Positions 44,508-54,389 of a stretch of 64,000 nucleotides of DNA are shown one piece after another. A program made the translations under genes and the position numbers. The DNA comes from Crocinitomicaceae bacterium (GTDB lineage: Bacteria; Bacteroidota; Bacteroidia; Flavobacteriales_D; Crocinitomicaceae). A model generated the notes under the pieces. The model saw only the letters and a list, made by a program, of their open reading frames with translations. It had not been told where the DNA came from and made no database searches. Within the stretch, counting starts at the first letter, position 1. Each line of letters opens with the position of its first letter. The DNA is taken from positions 1-64,000 of the forward strand of contig JAGYIR010000014.1 in assembly GCA_018402525.1 (NCBI GenBank), written 5' to 3'.

Positions 44508-45245
44508 ATGCCTAAAAAACGACGAAAAAGTAAACGAAAAACCAACAAATTCAATTTATTCGTTTTAATCGCTGTTATTAGCATTGGAGCTTATTTCGCT
44601 TATATCCATTTTATTTCTCCTTCGAGGAGAATCATTCAATTTGAACACCTGCCAGCGCTTCCAGAAGGTTTTAATGCATATGGAATTGATATTTCCCATC
44701 ACCAAGGAGCTATTGATTGGGATGTGTTTTTTGCATCAAATGATTCAATTATCGAATTCGTTTACTGCAAAGTTTCTGAGGGTGAAAATTTTGCAGACCG
44801 TCAGTGGAAAAAACACAGGCAGCGATTGATCGACGAAAAAATGCCACACGGGGGATATCACTTTTTTCTTCCTTCCGTAGACGCTCAGAAACAGGCCAAT
44901 AATTTTTTAAAACACTACACGGCAGAACAAAGTGACCTGCCTCCCGCACTCGATGTTGAAGTTGAAGGCGCATCAAATGAAGTATTGATAACTTCGATGT
45001 TAATTTGGCTGAAGGAAGTTGAACGGGTAACAGGAAAACGACCAATCATCTACACTTCTTATAATTTCTACTCAGAAAAATTCAAAGACAAGTTGGATGA
45101 ATATGTATTCTGGGTTGCCAACTATAGCACAAGAAGTGATCGCTTCACCGACGATCGAATCATTCACTGGCAATTCAGCGAGAAGGGACAGATTCCTGGA
45201 ATTACGGGTTATGTCGACCTCAACTATTCGAAGATTGATTTTTAA
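44508..45245 (+). CDS. GH25-family lysozyme-like muramidase
   Basis: A 245-aa membrane-anchored muramidase. A Lys/Arg-rich N-terminus (KKRRKSKRKTNK) is followed by one transmembrane helix (residues 16-35). The GH25 domain then begins at YGIDISHHQGAIDWD, with the catalytic acidic residues in this segment and in PPALDVEVEG. RPIIYTSYNFY and the closing VDLNYSK complete it. It cleaves the MurNAc-GlcNAc bond in peptidoglycan by family. The ATG 44508 is preferred over the TTG 44502 inside the -7 box. Its stop overlaps the convergent TRIC gene by 4 nt. Confidence 0.9.
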   Translation: MPKKRRKSKRKTNKFNLFVLIAVISIGAYFAYIHFISPSRRIIQFEHLPALPEGFNAYGIDISHHQGAIDWDVFFASNDSIIEFVYCKVSEGENFADRQWKKHRQRLIDEKMPHGGYHFFLPSVDAQKQANNFLKHYTAEQSDLPPALDVEVEGASNEVLITSMLIWLKEVERVTGKRPIIYTSYNFYSEKFKDKLDEYVFWVANYSTRSDRFTDDRIIHWQFSEKGQIPGITGYVDLNYSKIDF

Positions 45246-45862
45246 TCCCTTTTCGAAACAAGTGGATTGAACGGAATAGACCATTTGTACTTTATCGCTA
45301 ATAAACGAATCGTAATTACTACGGCAACTGAGAAAAACAGATTGAATTCTTCGTTAACGTGTATGGTCTTAAACCCCAAATAAGTTAAGGCACCAGACAA
45401 ACAAGCAAAAGCATAAATTTCCTTTTCAAAAATAATAGGTACTCGACTCGAAAGAACGTCTCTGATAATTCCTCCGAATACCGCGGTCACAACTCCCATC
45501 ATCACCGAAACAAGTGGTGATAGTCCCAACGAAATCGCCTTTTCCATGCCAAGCACCGTAAATAATCCAATTCCCAAGGTATCGAAGATAAAAAATGTCC
45601 GTTTTAACTTTGTAAGCATTTTAAAGAATAGAAAAGCCATTGGAATGGTTGAAAAAATCAGGTAAATATGCACGTCACTCTCCATCCAACCAACGGGTGT
45701 TGAACCAATCAAAACATCACGTAACGTTCCTCCTCCCAGAGCGGTAGCGAAAGCCAAAATGATTGTTCCGAACAAGTCAAACTTCCGTTCTACAGCTGCC
45801 ATCACTCCAGAAATCGCAAAGGCGAAGGTCCCACAAAGATCTATGATAACTACTGCGTCCAA
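45242..45862 (-). CDS. TRIC-family (UPF0126/YicG-like) cation channel protein
   Basis: A 206-aa inner-membrane protein with about seven transmembrane helices. It holds two repeats of the GGGTxRD motif: LGGGTLRDVLIG near residue 42 and VFGGIIRDVL near residue 128, the hallmark of the TRIC/UPF0126 duplication. Family members form homotrimeric monovalent cation channels; some have been proposed to transport glycine. The physiological ion here is unknown. Confidence 0.9.
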   Translation of the reverse strand: MDAVVIIDLCGTFAFAISGVMAAVERKFDLFGTIILAFATALGGGTLRDVLIGSTPVGWMESDVHIYLIFSTIPMAFLFFKMLTKLKRTFFIFDTLGIGLFTVLGMEKAISLGLSPLVSVMMGVVTAVFGGIIRDVLSSRVPIIFEKEIYAFACLSGALTYLGFKTIHVNEEFNLFFSVAVVITIRLLAIKYKWSIPFNPLVSKRD

Positions 45863-45917
45863 GGTCTTTTTTTAGACAAAGCTATCGTTTCTATCAAGAA
45901 ATCCAATAAAATGAACA

Positions 45918-47963
45918 TTAGAGACCTTCTATCACGAAGTCAGTACGTCTGTTCTTAGCACGATTCGCATCAGAGGTATTCTCGACCTTCGGCTTCGTTT
46001 CTCCGAAACCTTTAGCATTCAAGCGTCTTTTATCGACACCTAAACTCTGTAAATACGACGAAACCACTTGCGCACGATCTTCAGAAAGAATTAAATTTTT
46101 ATCATCATCACCTACGTCGTCTGTGTGACCGTGTATTGCGACTGAAATCGTTGGGTTCTCAGCTAAAAAACGTGCAAACCCTTTCAAAATGAATTTAGAT
46201 TTTGAATTCAATACCGATGAATTCGTTGCAAACAAAATATCATTGATCGTGTAAGCCTCGCCGACTTTAAGTTTTTTAATGTCTAAGTCGTTATTGCGAA
46301 TCGTAACGTTGTCTTTCTTTTCAAACTCTTCTTTGGCGATCACTTTCGAATCAAAAGCATGTCCTTCCTTTTTCACCGTAACCATCACATCTTGTTTCAC
46401 TTCCGTTTTAACGATGGCTGCATACTTGCCGTCATCACCGTTCACTTTTACTTCGGTGACTTCATCCGATCCTTCATAGGTAATTTCAATCTTGGCATCT
46501 TTTACAGGTTCACCATTTTCGGATTTCAATTCACCTTTCAAGATAGCAACCGATTTTGGACGGGCCTCTTCGTACAGTTCAAATGAATAAATGTTCCAGT
46601 TTCCTCCAACGCGTGAAGAATAATACGCCAATTTTCCATCTAATGCTACGAACAATCCAAGTTCATCGTCTTGCGTGTTGATTGGATATCCAATATTTTT
46701 TGGTTCTGTCCAACCATTTCCTTCTTTTCTGATGTAGAAGATATCCAATCCACCAACACCTGGTCGATCTTTCGTGCTTTCAGAAACAAAATACAAGGTT
46801 TCACTGTCTTGGTGTAAAAATGGACTCTTATCCTTCCCTGCTGTGTTGATTTCATCAAAAGGACGCGGTGTCCCCCAGTTCCCGTCTTTGTCACGTTCTA
46901 CGATGTAAATATCATTATCTCGCGATGTTGGTCGACTTACCGTGTAAAAAAGCGTATTTCCATCTGCAGAAAGTGAAGGCTGCGCTTCCCAGCCATCTGG
47001 CGTGTTGATTTTATCTCCCATGTTGACCAATGGCGTCCACGAAAAATCGTTTCCTCCTTTGCCCGAACGTTCAAAGGTTGTGCTGTAGAGGTCACAATTC
47101 ATGTACGGTTGTCCGTAGACTTCTTCCTTCTTACAAGCGCAAATGATCATTTCTTTGTTATCCACTGACAATGTTGCCGCACCATAACTTTGAACGGACC
47201 CATCGTTGAACGGATGAGCGAATGGTTTTCCTCCATCAAAATCTAGAGCTGTACTCGAACGCTTAGAAAACGTAAATTCTTCGATTACATTTGACTTGAT
47301 ATCACCCAAGTTTGCACGGTCCAATTTACGCGTGTAAAAAATCAACTCATTGTCAGGAGAGATCATTGGGAAATATTCTTGATTCGAGGTGCTTACATTC
47401 TTTACAATCTTGGGGTTGAACGGTACTTCATTGCTCTTTACTGCGATATCACGTTCTAAATCCTCTAAAACTTCATCCACATCTTTTAATTTCTTGGTGA
47501 AATCGTCTGGATACCTATTTGTATCTGAGTGTTTGTACTTTTTAAACTCCTTGAACCATTTGATGGCATTAGGCATATCTTTCTGGGTGTAATTGATCAC
47601 CCCCAAATAATAGGTGCAGTTGGCGTGGTAATCGGAACATCGTTCCAAAGTTTCCAAGAACATTTCTTCTGCTTTGGCAAAATTCTTATCTCCCAGTGTT
47701 GGATTTGGATAAGTTTCGTAAGCGGTTAATCCACTTTGATAGGCAAACATCGCATATTCGTAATAAGCTGTTGCATTCGATTCATCAGCCTTGATAGCCT
47801 CAGAAAATTTTAAAACTGCTGTTGGTGTGTCCTTTGCGTTGACTGCTTCGGTGATGAGCTTGATGACCTTTTTAGAAGGATCGACACACGCTTCGGATTC
47901 TTCTTGTGCATAAAAAGACAAAGGGAAACAAACCAGAAATAAAGAGAAGTAAAATTTTGCCAT
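45918..47963 (-). CDS. PorE-like outer-membrane protein: TPR / beta-propeller / carboxypeptidase-regulatory-like / OmpA
   Basis: About 681 aa. Signal peptide 1-20 (ending YAQ). Residues 25-150 are TPR-like helices (AVLKFSEAIKADESNATAYYEYAMFAYQ..., AEEMFLETLERC). Residues 170-480 form a WD40/PD40-type propeller (repeated PMISPDNELIFYT, PSLSADGNTLFYT and related blades). Then a carboxypeptidase-regulatory-like beta domain (GELKSENGEPVKDAKIEI) and a C-terminal OmpA domain (HGHTDDVGDDDKNLILSEDRAQVV, NRRTDFVI). This order is that of the T9SS peptidoglycan-binding component PorE, though related OmpA proteins of other function share parts of it. The ATG 47963 gives the signal peptide; the frame upstream to 48050 does not. 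Confidence 0.85.
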   Translation of the reverse strand: MAKFYFSLFLVCFPLSFYAQEESEACVDPSKKVIKLITEAVNAKDTPTAVLKFSEAIKADESNATAYYEYAMFAYQSGLTAYETYPNPTLGDKNFAKAEEMFLETLERCSDYHANCTYYLGVINYTQKDMPNAIKWFKEFKKYKHSDTNRYPDDFTKKLKDVDEVLEDLERDIAVKSNEVPFNPKIVKNVSTSNQEYFPMISPDNELIFYTRKLDRANLGDIKSNVIEEFTFSKRSSTALDFDGGKPFAHPFNDGSVQSYGAATLSVDNKEMIICACKKEEVYGQPYMNCDLYSTTFERSGKGGNDFSWTPLVNMGDKINTPDGWEAQPSLSADGNTLFYTVSRPTSRDNDIYIVERDKDGNWGTPRPFDEINTAGKDKSPFLHQDSETLYFVSESTKDRPGVGGLDIFYIRKEGNGWTEPKNIGYPINTQDDELGLFVALDGKLAYYSSRVGGNWNIYSFELYEEARPKSVAILKGELKSENGEPVKDAKIEITYEGSDEVTEVKVNGDDGKYAAIVKTEVKQDVMVTVKKEGHAFDSKVIAKEEFEKKDNVTIRNNDLDIKKLKVGEAYTINDILFATNSSVLNSKSKFILKGFARFLAENPTISVAIHGHTDDVGDDDKNLILSEDRAQVVSSYLQSLGVDKRRLNAKGFGETKPKVENTSDANRAKNRRTDFVIEGL

Positions 47964-48045
47964 AGGATCAATTTGTTTGTAAATGAAGTGGAGAACTTCA
48001 AATTTCGTACCTAACTGCTTATACCGTAAAAATAGCAAAAAGTTA

Positions 48046-48088
48046 CACAAAAAGTCCCATGATTTTTAAACAACCATGGGACTTTATA
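48046..48088 (-). terminator. Intrinsic terminator for the gene at 48213
   Basis: A perfect 11-bp stem, AAAGTCCCATG (48051-48061) with CATGGGACTTT (48075-48085). Read on the minus strand the U-run (AAAAA at 48049-48053 on +) follows the stem. Confidence 0.78.
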
Positions 48089-48212
48089 TCTTGTAATTCG
48101 AAGGTGTTATTCTTCACTAAGTGTGACTTTAATCTATCACGTCTTCTTTTTGTTTTTTAAAACTCTAGCGTAATTCATGATCAGAGATTAACACCCATGA
48201 TCGCTCTGATTT

Positions 48213-48563
48213 TTAATCTTCTTTTTGGCGAGTCAATATCATTACCGTGGTAGAAGCCATATAGTCTCCACCCACAGAGCAAGAAATAATTTCATAACCA
48301 TTATTAATCAGTTGTGAGATTTCTGCCTGTATTTTTTTTCCGTTCTCTTCAGCCGATTGTCCTTTATTTCCTAATTTACTTAGTTCAACGGATTTAGTTG
48401 ATTGGTCAGGATAAATGATACTCATGTATGAATCCAGAGACGCTATCCCAGCAGTTACAATATTTTCTTGTATCCGGATATATACCATTTCTTTTGTTTG
48501 CGAAATGACATTGAATGATAACAGAAATAGGACGACAGTTAGAACAAATTTTATTTTTTTCAT
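48213..48563 (-). CDS. Small secreted hypothetical protein
   Basis: 116 aa. Signal peptide 1-21 (MKKIKFVLTVVLFLLSFNVISQ). The mature chain has a ferredoxin-like alpha/beta look (YIRIQENIVTAGIASLDSYMSIIYPD... GYEIISCSVGGDYMASTTVMILTRQ) with no motif I recognise; one cysteine. The single terminator hairpin past its stop and its signal peptide support a real exported protein. It is divergent from the 563-aa secreted protein gene. Confidence 0.65.
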   Translation of the reverse strand: MKKIKFVLTVVLFLLSFNVISQTKEMVYIRIQENIVTAGIASLDSYMSIIYPDQSTKSVELSKLGNKGQSAEENGKKIQAEISQLINNGYEIISCSVGGDYMASTTVMILTRQKED

Positions 48564-48655
48564 AGTATTCAGAGATTGAAGGTTCTTATATGTTGTTTTT
48601 TTGTGATCTACAATATAAGAAAAAAATATGTTGAAATGAAAAAGGAGGTTAAACC

Positions 48656-48751
48656 ATGAAATGCAAGGGAGACCTCTTCAATAATTACATTCTGAAAACA
48701 CAAATTTTAATAAATAGACTCCAGTTTGTCATTGAGCGTTTTAAACCCTGA
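48656..48751 (+). CDS. Candidate 31-codon ORF with a strong Shine-Dalgarno sequence
   Basis: ATG 48656 is preceded at 6 nt by AAAGGAGGT, a full Shine-Dalgarno sequence, which is rare in this phylum. The product (MKCKGDLFNNYILKT... ERFKP) has no recognised family. The upstream GAGGT can also pair with the ACCTC at about 48690, so a small hairpin is an alternative. A low-confidence call. Confidence 0.25.
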   Translation: MKCKGDLFNNYILKTQILINRLQFVIERFKP

Positions 48752-48805
48752 AAATGGAACTATTTAGCAGAATCTATTCCACTGACTCGAACATAAAGAG
48801 TAGTT

Positions 48806-48813
48806 TACTTTTG
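48806..48813 (+). promoter_or_regulatory. -7 promoter box of the 48878 gene
   Basis: TACTTTTG matches TAnnTTTG; a CTG at 48782-48784 with a 21-nt spacer is a one-mismatch -33. Leader of about 60 nt. Confidence 0.5.
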
Positions 48814-48877
48814 TTCTTTCCCGTTAAAACATTAAATTCGTAACTCATTCCTATTGTTATAAATCTAAATTAAAATT

Positions 48878-50569
48878 ATGTTTCGAATCACCAAACTGTT
48901 AGCTATCTTTTTTTTAATCCTTAGCACTAATTCTAAAGCACAAACAAAATTAATCGATGCGGGTGATCCTAGTATCGCTATTAGCAAACCTTTTGAATCA
49001 AAAGGCACTAATATGTACTATGTGCCAAAGTTTTATTTCACTACAACTGAAAAGATAATAGCAGTAATACCTATAGGAGGTGTTTGGCATCCCAGTTGCG
49101 TCATTCAGTACTTTGATCGAGAGAGTGGAGAACTGATGGGTGTCCATGAGGAAAATTTTGAAGACCGTTCAGTATTTGTAGATAATGCTATTTTAATTGA
49201 TGACAGGATCTTTTTTTTCTATTCTGAATACGACAAAAGCAATGTAAAAGAAAATTTCTTTGCAAAAGAGATTTTGTATAATGAAATTGGAGAAGTTGGA
49301 GCGGAAACTAAAATTGTTTCAACTACAGGAAAGGTTAGAACGAATTCCGAATTTAATGTTCATTCAGCTGGCTCGATGACCATTGCGCATACAAATTCAG
49401 GTAAATTTACTGTGGTTCGTTCAAAGCTTACAAATCACTTTCTTGTTAAATACAGCTATACATCTGGAAAAGGCAAGAACGCAAAGAACAATGAAGAGGT
49501 CGGATTTGCAGTATTTAATTCTGATTTAGAAAAGTTATGGGAACATTCTATTACTCTTCCCTTTTTAGAAACTGAAATGGATCTTAAAAATTATGAATTA
49601 GACTCAGATCTGAATGTAAATATGCTCATCAACCACCTTCCTAAAAGTGATTTAAAATCTGGTATTAAAGTCGTTATTCATAAGCTTGATGAAACTGGAA
49701 ACACAACTTCAAAACATTTAAACTCAGCTGGCCTGTGCATTGAAGACGCACAATTCGCAATTAATAAAAACAACGACATCATTCTAGCTGGATATTATAG
49801 AGAAGATTCGAAAAAGCCATTAGCAGGAGCTTTTACGACGAAGTTGATTGGTGGTGATGAGTTTACTCCCGTTCAAGTTTTTCCATTTAAGTTTGAATCC
49901 ATTATCCAGTACTTATCAATGAACGAGAAAAAGCAACAAAGTGAAAAGGCTAAATTTGACATTGGTGAATATGGATTAACAAATCTCGGAGCATCCGAAT
50001 TGTCATTTTTAAGTGATGGATCTGTTCTTCTGACAGGATACAATTATAATGTCTCAAAAAGCGTTAGAACAAGTTTTCATTCAAATTCCTTTTCTCCAGG
50101 TGCTGGTTCCACCTTTAGTTCAAATTATCAAAATCATAATGGCATTTTCTTAATGAAATTTGATGCTGATTTAAACGAATTAGCGTGGCAATCCAAGGTT
50201 CCTTTAAACTCTACTTCATCAACACAACATGGGACAACCGGTAGCTTTTTTATACAGTCAGTTTTTCGCTTACTTATTGATAACGATAATGTAATTATCG
50301 TCCTCCCAGAAAGTGAAAAAAATATAGAGATAGATGATCATAAAGATATTGTGCAGATTGCTGCTCCATTTAAAAGCATTAAGATTTATAGGGTGGATTT
50401 AAGCACGGGTGATAAAAAAAGGTACAATTTTATGAGCGATTATACTGTGAAGGAACAACTCGCAAGGGCATTCTCTACTGAGAAAATAGCACTGGGTGAT
50501 GAGAACGAAATCTTTATCGAGCTCACTGGTGACAAAAAAACCAACAATTTATACAAGATAAAACTATAA
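48878..50569 (+). CDS. Large secreted protein of unknown function
   Basis: A 563-aa exported protein I do not recognise. Signal peptide 1-21 (ending SKAQ). The mature chain is rich in beta-strand and Asn/Asp/Lys, with evenly spaced DGS/NNDIILAGYY/SDGSVLLTGYNY turns that suggest a propeller-like repeat, similar in style to delta-60 proteins but without their motif. No T9SS sorting domain is present at the C-terminus (ends NLYKIKL), so it probably stays in the periplasm or outer membrane. Confidence 0.7.
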   Translation: MFRITKLLAIFFLILSTNSKAQTKLIDAGDPSIAISKPFESKGTNMYYVPKFYFTTTEKIIAVIPIGGVWHPSCVIQYFDRESGELMGVHEENFEDRSVFVDNAILIDDRIFFFYSEYDKSNVKENFFAKEILYNEIGEVGAETKIVSTTGKVRTNSEFNVHSAGSMTIAHTNSGKFTVVRSKLTNHFLVKYSYTSGKGKNAKNNEEVGFAVFNSDLEKLWEHSITLPFLETEMDLKNYELDSDLNVNMLINHLPKSDLKSGIKVVIHKLDETGNTTSKHLNSAGLCIEDAQFAINKNNDIILAGYYREDSKKPLAGAFTTKLIGGDEFTPVQVFPFKFESIIQYLSMNEKKQQSEKAKFDIGEYGLTNLGASELSFLSDGSVLLTGYNYNVSKSVRTSFHSNSFSPGAGSTFSSNYQNHNGIFLMKFDADLNELAWQSKVPLNSTSSTQHGTTGSFFIQSVFRLLIDNDNVIIVLPESEKNIEIDDHKDIVQIAAPFKSIKIYRVDLSTGDKKRYNFMSDYTVKEQLARAFSTEKIALGDENEIFIELTGDKKTNNLYKIKL

Positions 50570-50688
50570 GACAAAACCCATTTCGTTGCACTACTTCAGC
50601 TTGAAATGAACGCGAACTATTTTGAGTCACAAAACGTGAACTCCAACTTTAATATGTGTGAACATTATCTATCCGTGCAGTACACGAA

Positions 50689-53136
50689 TTAACTCACCAA
50701 CTTAGGGTTTCTCACCTTTTGTTCCGTCAACGCAATTGCCAGCACCTCTTCCATTTTAGTTACGTAGTGAAACGTCAACCCTTTTAAATAGTCAGGTTTG
50801 ATCTCTTCAATGTCCTTGCGGTTTTTCTCGCACAAAATGATTTCTTTGATCTTCGCACGTTTCGCAGCAAGAATTTTCTCCTTGATTCCACCTACTGGTA
50901 AAACGTCTCCACGTAAGGTGATTTCACCTGTCATAGCTAAATTGGCCTTCACTTTTCGTTGTGTGAATACTGAAGCTAACGAGGTTAACATAGTGATCCC
51001 AGCGCTCGGTCCGTCCTTAGGTGTTGCTCCTTCTGGAACGTGCAAGTGAATGTTGTTTGAGTCAAAAACACCTTGCTCTAAGCCTAACAATTGACTGTGT
51101 GCTTTTAAGTATTCTAAAGCAATGACAGCAGATTCTTTCATGACATCTCCAAGATTCCCTGTCAACGTCAACTTACCTTTTCCCTGAGTGATCGAAGACT
51201 CAATGAATAAAATATCGCCACCTACGCTCGTCCAAGCTAAACCTGTGACAACTCCAGCTACATCGTTGTTATCGTACTTTGTTCTTCCACGTCCAGCACC
51301 AAGAATGGTAAATAAATCCTCCGCTACTATTTTGGCAGAAAACTCTTGTTCCATCGCAATTTGACGTGCTCTATTTCTTACAATTTTGGCAATCATTTTA
51401 TCCAGACCACGCACACCCGATTCATTGGTGTATTCTTCCACCAGCTTTTCCAACACGCGTTTATCTATGGTAATGTCCTTTGCTGTAATTCCGTGTTCTT
51501 TGATTTGCTTTGGCAACAAGTGTCTTTTAGCAATCTCCATTTTCTCTTCAATGGTATAACCATTTACTTCAATGATCTCCATTCTATCACGCAAAGGACC
51601 TTGAATTGAAGATAAATTGTTCGCTGTTGCAATAAACATTACACGGGACAAATCATATTCCGTTTCAATGTAATTGTCATAAAAATCTTTGTTTTGTTCT
51701 GGGTCGAGGACTTCCAACAAGGCAGATGATGGATCGCCGTGATTACTTCGTCCAAGCTTATCAACTTCATCCAAGACAAAAACAGGATTACTCGTTTCCG
51801 CCTTTTTGATGTTTTGGATAATTCTGCCAGGCATTGCTCCAATGTACGTTTTACGGTGACCTCTAATCTCCGACTCATCATGCAAACCACCAAGCGACAT
51901 GCGGATATATTTTCTTCCGAGTGCCTCAGCAATTGATTTCCCAAGAGAAGTCTTCCCTACTCCTGGAGGTCCGTAAAAACAAAGAATTGGCGACTTCATG
52001 TTTCCTTTTAGTTTCAAAACTGCCAAGTATTCCAAAATACGTTCTTTCACCTTTTCAAGACCATAGTGATCACGCTCCAATATTTTTGCAGCACGATTCA
52101 AGTCCAGTTTATCTTTGGAATACTCTCCCCAAGGTAGATCTAACATTAAATCCAGGTAGTTCATCTGCACGGTATATTCCGCACCTTGTGGATTCATACG
52201 ACCAAGCTTATCGAGTTCCTTAAAGAATATTTTTTCGACAGTGGTGTTCCATTTTTTTGCACGAGCACGTTTGCCCATATCATTAATGTCTTGCTCTTGT
52301 GGATTGTCACCTAACTCATCTTGGATGGTTCGCATTTGCTGGTGCAAGAAATATTCTCGTTGTTGACGATCGATGTCCCTTCTTACTTTCGTTTGAATTT
52401 CATTCTTCATTTCAAGTACTTGAACTTCTAAAGTCAGATGCTCAAGCACCATAGCAACGCGTTTCTTAATGTCCAATTCGTTCAACATTTCTTGTTTCTT
52501 AGAAACGTCGGCGTTCATATTAGATGATATAAAATTCACCAAGAATGTTGGGCTGTCAATATTACCAATGGCAAACGATGCTTCTGAAGGAATGTTTGGG
52601 CTTTCTTGAATGATTTGCAACGCCAAATCCTTGATGGTTTTGAACATCACTTTCATTTCTTTGTCCTTTTGGGAAAACTTAGATTCTTGTAACAACTTAA
52701 CCTTTGCCTTCATATAAGGCTCCGTTTCTGTAGGTTGTACAATTTCAAATCTTCTTTTCCCCTGAATGATCACCGTTGAACTTCCATCAGGCATTTTTAA
52801 AAGTCGAATAATCTGTGCTACCGTTCCAATTTTATGTAAATCTGCAAATTCAGGTGCTTCCACTTCTTGATTCTTTTGCGAAACAACACCGATGATCTTG
52901 TTCCCTTTATTCGCATCTTGAATCAATTTAATTGATTTATCTCTCCCTACGGTAATTGGGATTACGACCCCTGGAAACAGTACGTTGTTCCTTAATGGTA
53001 GAATCGCCAATTCCTCTGGGTAGGACTGGTTGTTCATATTTTCCTCTTCCTCTGCTGTAATAAGAGGTATAAATTCCCCTTCGGGTTCGTTTCCAGCACT
53101 CATTCCTAAAATTCTATCGTCAAAAAAATCGCTCAT
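50689..53136 (-). CDS. lon: ATP-dependent Lon protease
   Basis: An 815-aa LonA-type cytoplasmic AAA+ protease. N-terminal LAN domain from about residue 40 ([27 protein letters not shown]), a helical hairpin, the AAA+ module with Walker [10 protein letters not shown] and Walker [12 protein letters not shown], then the protease domain with catalytic Ser711 (DGPSAGITM) and Lys754 ([13 protein letters not shown]), 43 residues apart as in E. coli. The acidic N-terminal extension (EEEENMNN) is typical of Bacteroidetes Lon. It degrades misfolded and short-lived regulatory proteins. Confidence 0.96.
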   Translation of the reverse strand: MSDFFDDRILGMSAGNEPEGEFIPLITAEEEENMNNQSYPEELAILPLRNNVLFPGVVIPITVGRDKSIKLIQDANKGNKIIGVVSQKNQEVEAPEFADLHKIGTVAQIIRLLKMPDGSSTVIIQGKRRFEIVQPTETEPYMKAKVKLLQESKFSQKDKEMKVMFKTIKDLALQIIQESPNIPSEASFAIGNIDSPTFLVNFISSNMNADVSKKQEMLNELDIKKRVAMVLEHLTLEVQVLEMKNEIQTKVRRDIDRQQREYFLHQQMRTIQDELGDNPQEQDINDMGKRARAKKWNTTVEKIFFKELDKLGRMNPQGAEYTVQMNYLDLMLDLPWGEYSKDKLDLNRAAKILERDHYGLEKVKERILEYLAVLKLKGNMKSPILCFYGPPGVGKTSLGKSIAEALGRKYIRMSLGGLHDESEIRGHRKTYIGAMPGRIIQNIKKAETSNPVFVLDEVDKLGRSNHGDPSSALLEVLDPEQNKDFYDNYIETEYDLSRVMFIATANNLSSIQGPLRDRMEIIEVNGYTIEEKMEIAKRHLLPKQIKEHGITAKDITIDKRVLEKLVEEYTNESGVRGLDKMIAKIVRNRARQIAMEQEFSAKIVAEDLFTILGAGRGRTKYDNNDVAGVVTGLAWTSVGGDILFIESSITQGKGKLTLTGNLGDVMKESAVIALEYLKAHSQLLGLEQGVFDSNNIHLHVPEGATPKDGPSAGITMLTSLASVFTQRKVKANLAMTGEITLRGDVLPVGGIKEKILAAKRAKIKEIILCEKNRKDIEEIKPDYLKGLTFHYVTKMEEVLAIALTEQKVRNPKLVS

Positions 53137-53261
53137 ATTGTAAAATTAATACTCCGTCAAACTGTCAGATAGTCTCAATTAAATTTCATTAAGACCTTGT
53201 GTTATGGAGTGCATGTAAACTTTCAAAGGTTATGCCAACCCAGAAATACTGCTATTTTGTC

Positions 53262-54389
53262 TTATTGTTTGTCAGCAATAAACTTTAAAATGGCAATTTC
53301 TTCTTGCAAAAGTTGCATTCCTCGGCGCGCCATCATATTGTTGGCACTTTCAATCGCCTTATTTATGTCATACGTATCGCCATGTGTTCCCCATTGAAAA
53401 GAAGGGATGTATTTGTTCGGAAATTCGGCACCAAAAATGTTAGAAAACACACCTACCACAGTTGCAGTATTAAACATGGTGTTAATTCCACATTTGGAAT
53501 GATCGCCCATGAATAAGCCCATAAATTGAGCATCCGTCTGTTCTGATTTTTTTGTACGATAGGAATAAGTTTTAACCAATCCGTAGTTGTTTTTCAAATT
53601 AGAGGTATTCGTGTCAGCTCCTAAATTGCACCATTCTCCAATGACCGAATTACCAAGGAATCCATCGTGTCCCTTGTTTGAGTAAGCCTGAAAAATAACG
53701 TTATTCACCTCCCCTCCTACTTTGCAGTACGGTCCAACGGTTGTTGCACCATAAACTTTCGCTCCAAGTTTCAGCGTACTTCCTTCGCACATCGCTAGTG
53801 GGCCTCGGACTACGCTTCCTTCCATTATTTCAGCATTCTTTCCAATATAGATCGGTCCATTGGTTGTATTTAGCACTGCTGCTTCGACCTTAGCTCCTTC
53901 TTCAAGAAATATTAGTTGGTGATCGCCAATAATGGTGTTTGTTGAGGATAGCTGAACAGAAGTTCTGCCCTTGGTTATGAGTTCAAAATCCGACTTAAGC
54001 ACTTGATCGTTCTTTTGAAACAATTCCCAGCGTTGTTCGAGAAAAAGTGGTCCTTCACTCTCATAATTAATAAATACGTCACCTGTCCCGCTTCGTGCTA
54101 TCCAGTTCCCATCGATCGTTAACTGCTCATTTCCCTTTAGCTTCGCAACAGCTTTCGCCACATCTTCGGTTGGAATCATACACGCATTGACAACAATGGT
54201 ATTGACCTTAAATGGGAATTTCTTCGATAAATAACCTTCCGTTTCAAAAGAGATTTCCGCTTCTGGAACTAACATTTTCCATCGCTCAGCATTTGTAAAA
54301 ATACCCATTCGCAGATCACCTACAGGGCGCGTTAACGTAAGTGGTGCGAAATCTAAATGCTTTTGATTATCGTGAAGTTGAATTTTCAT
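53262..54389 (-). CDS. GlmU-like sugar nucleotidyltransferase/acetyltransferase-fold protein
   Basis: A 375-aa protein related to GlmU or glucose-1-phosphate nucleotidyltransferases, as annotated in Bacteroidetes. Start: MKIQLHDNQKHLDFAPLTLTRPVGDLRMGIFTNAERW, with the LTRPVGDLRMGI segment in place of the usual pyrophosphorylase GxGTRL loop. Residues 165-330 are hexapeptide left-handed beta-helix repeats (IYIGKNAEIMEGSVVRG, GEWCNLGADTNTSNLKNNYG). The canonical nucleotide-binding loop is not obvious, so the activity is uncertain. Its start lies 23 nt inside the upstream symporter gene, suggesting translational coupling. Confidence 0.82.
   Translation of the reverse strand: MKIQLHDNQKHLDFAPLTLTRPVGDLRMGIFTNAERWKMLVPEAEISFETEGYLSKKFPFKVNTIVVNACMIPTEDVAKAVAKLKGNEQLTIDGNWIARSGTGDVFINYESEGPLFLEQRWELFQKNDQVLKSDFELITKGRTSVQLSSTNTIIGDHQLIFLEEGAKVEAAVLNTTNGPIYIGKNAEIMEGSVVRGPLAMCEGSTLKLGAKVYGATTVGPYCKVGGEVNNVIFQAYSNKGHDGFLGNSVIGEWCNLGADTNTSNLKNNYGLVKTYSYRTKKSEQTDAQFMGLFMGDHSKCGINTMFNTATVVGVFSNIFGAEFPNKYIPSFQWGTHGDTYDINKAIESANNMMARRGMQLLQEEIAILKFIADKQ

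Larger units (their letters stand above)
48564..48877. other. Intergenic region with one small candidate ORF and a promoter
   Basis: 314 nt between divergent genes. It holds a candidate 31-codon ORF (48656-48751) and the promoter box at 48806. No other gene or RNA is recognised. Confidence 0.4.

Noticed and set aside
47964-48050. N-terminal extension of the PorE-like protein
   Set aside because: Without it, ATG 47963 gives a normal signal peptide; with it, no signal peptide at the N-terminus.
48180-48210. ATCAGAG/CTCTGAT hairpin just past the stop of the 48213 gene
   Set aside because: A short stem with a long loop and no U-run on the minus strand; the perfect hairpin at 48051-48085 is a better terminator.
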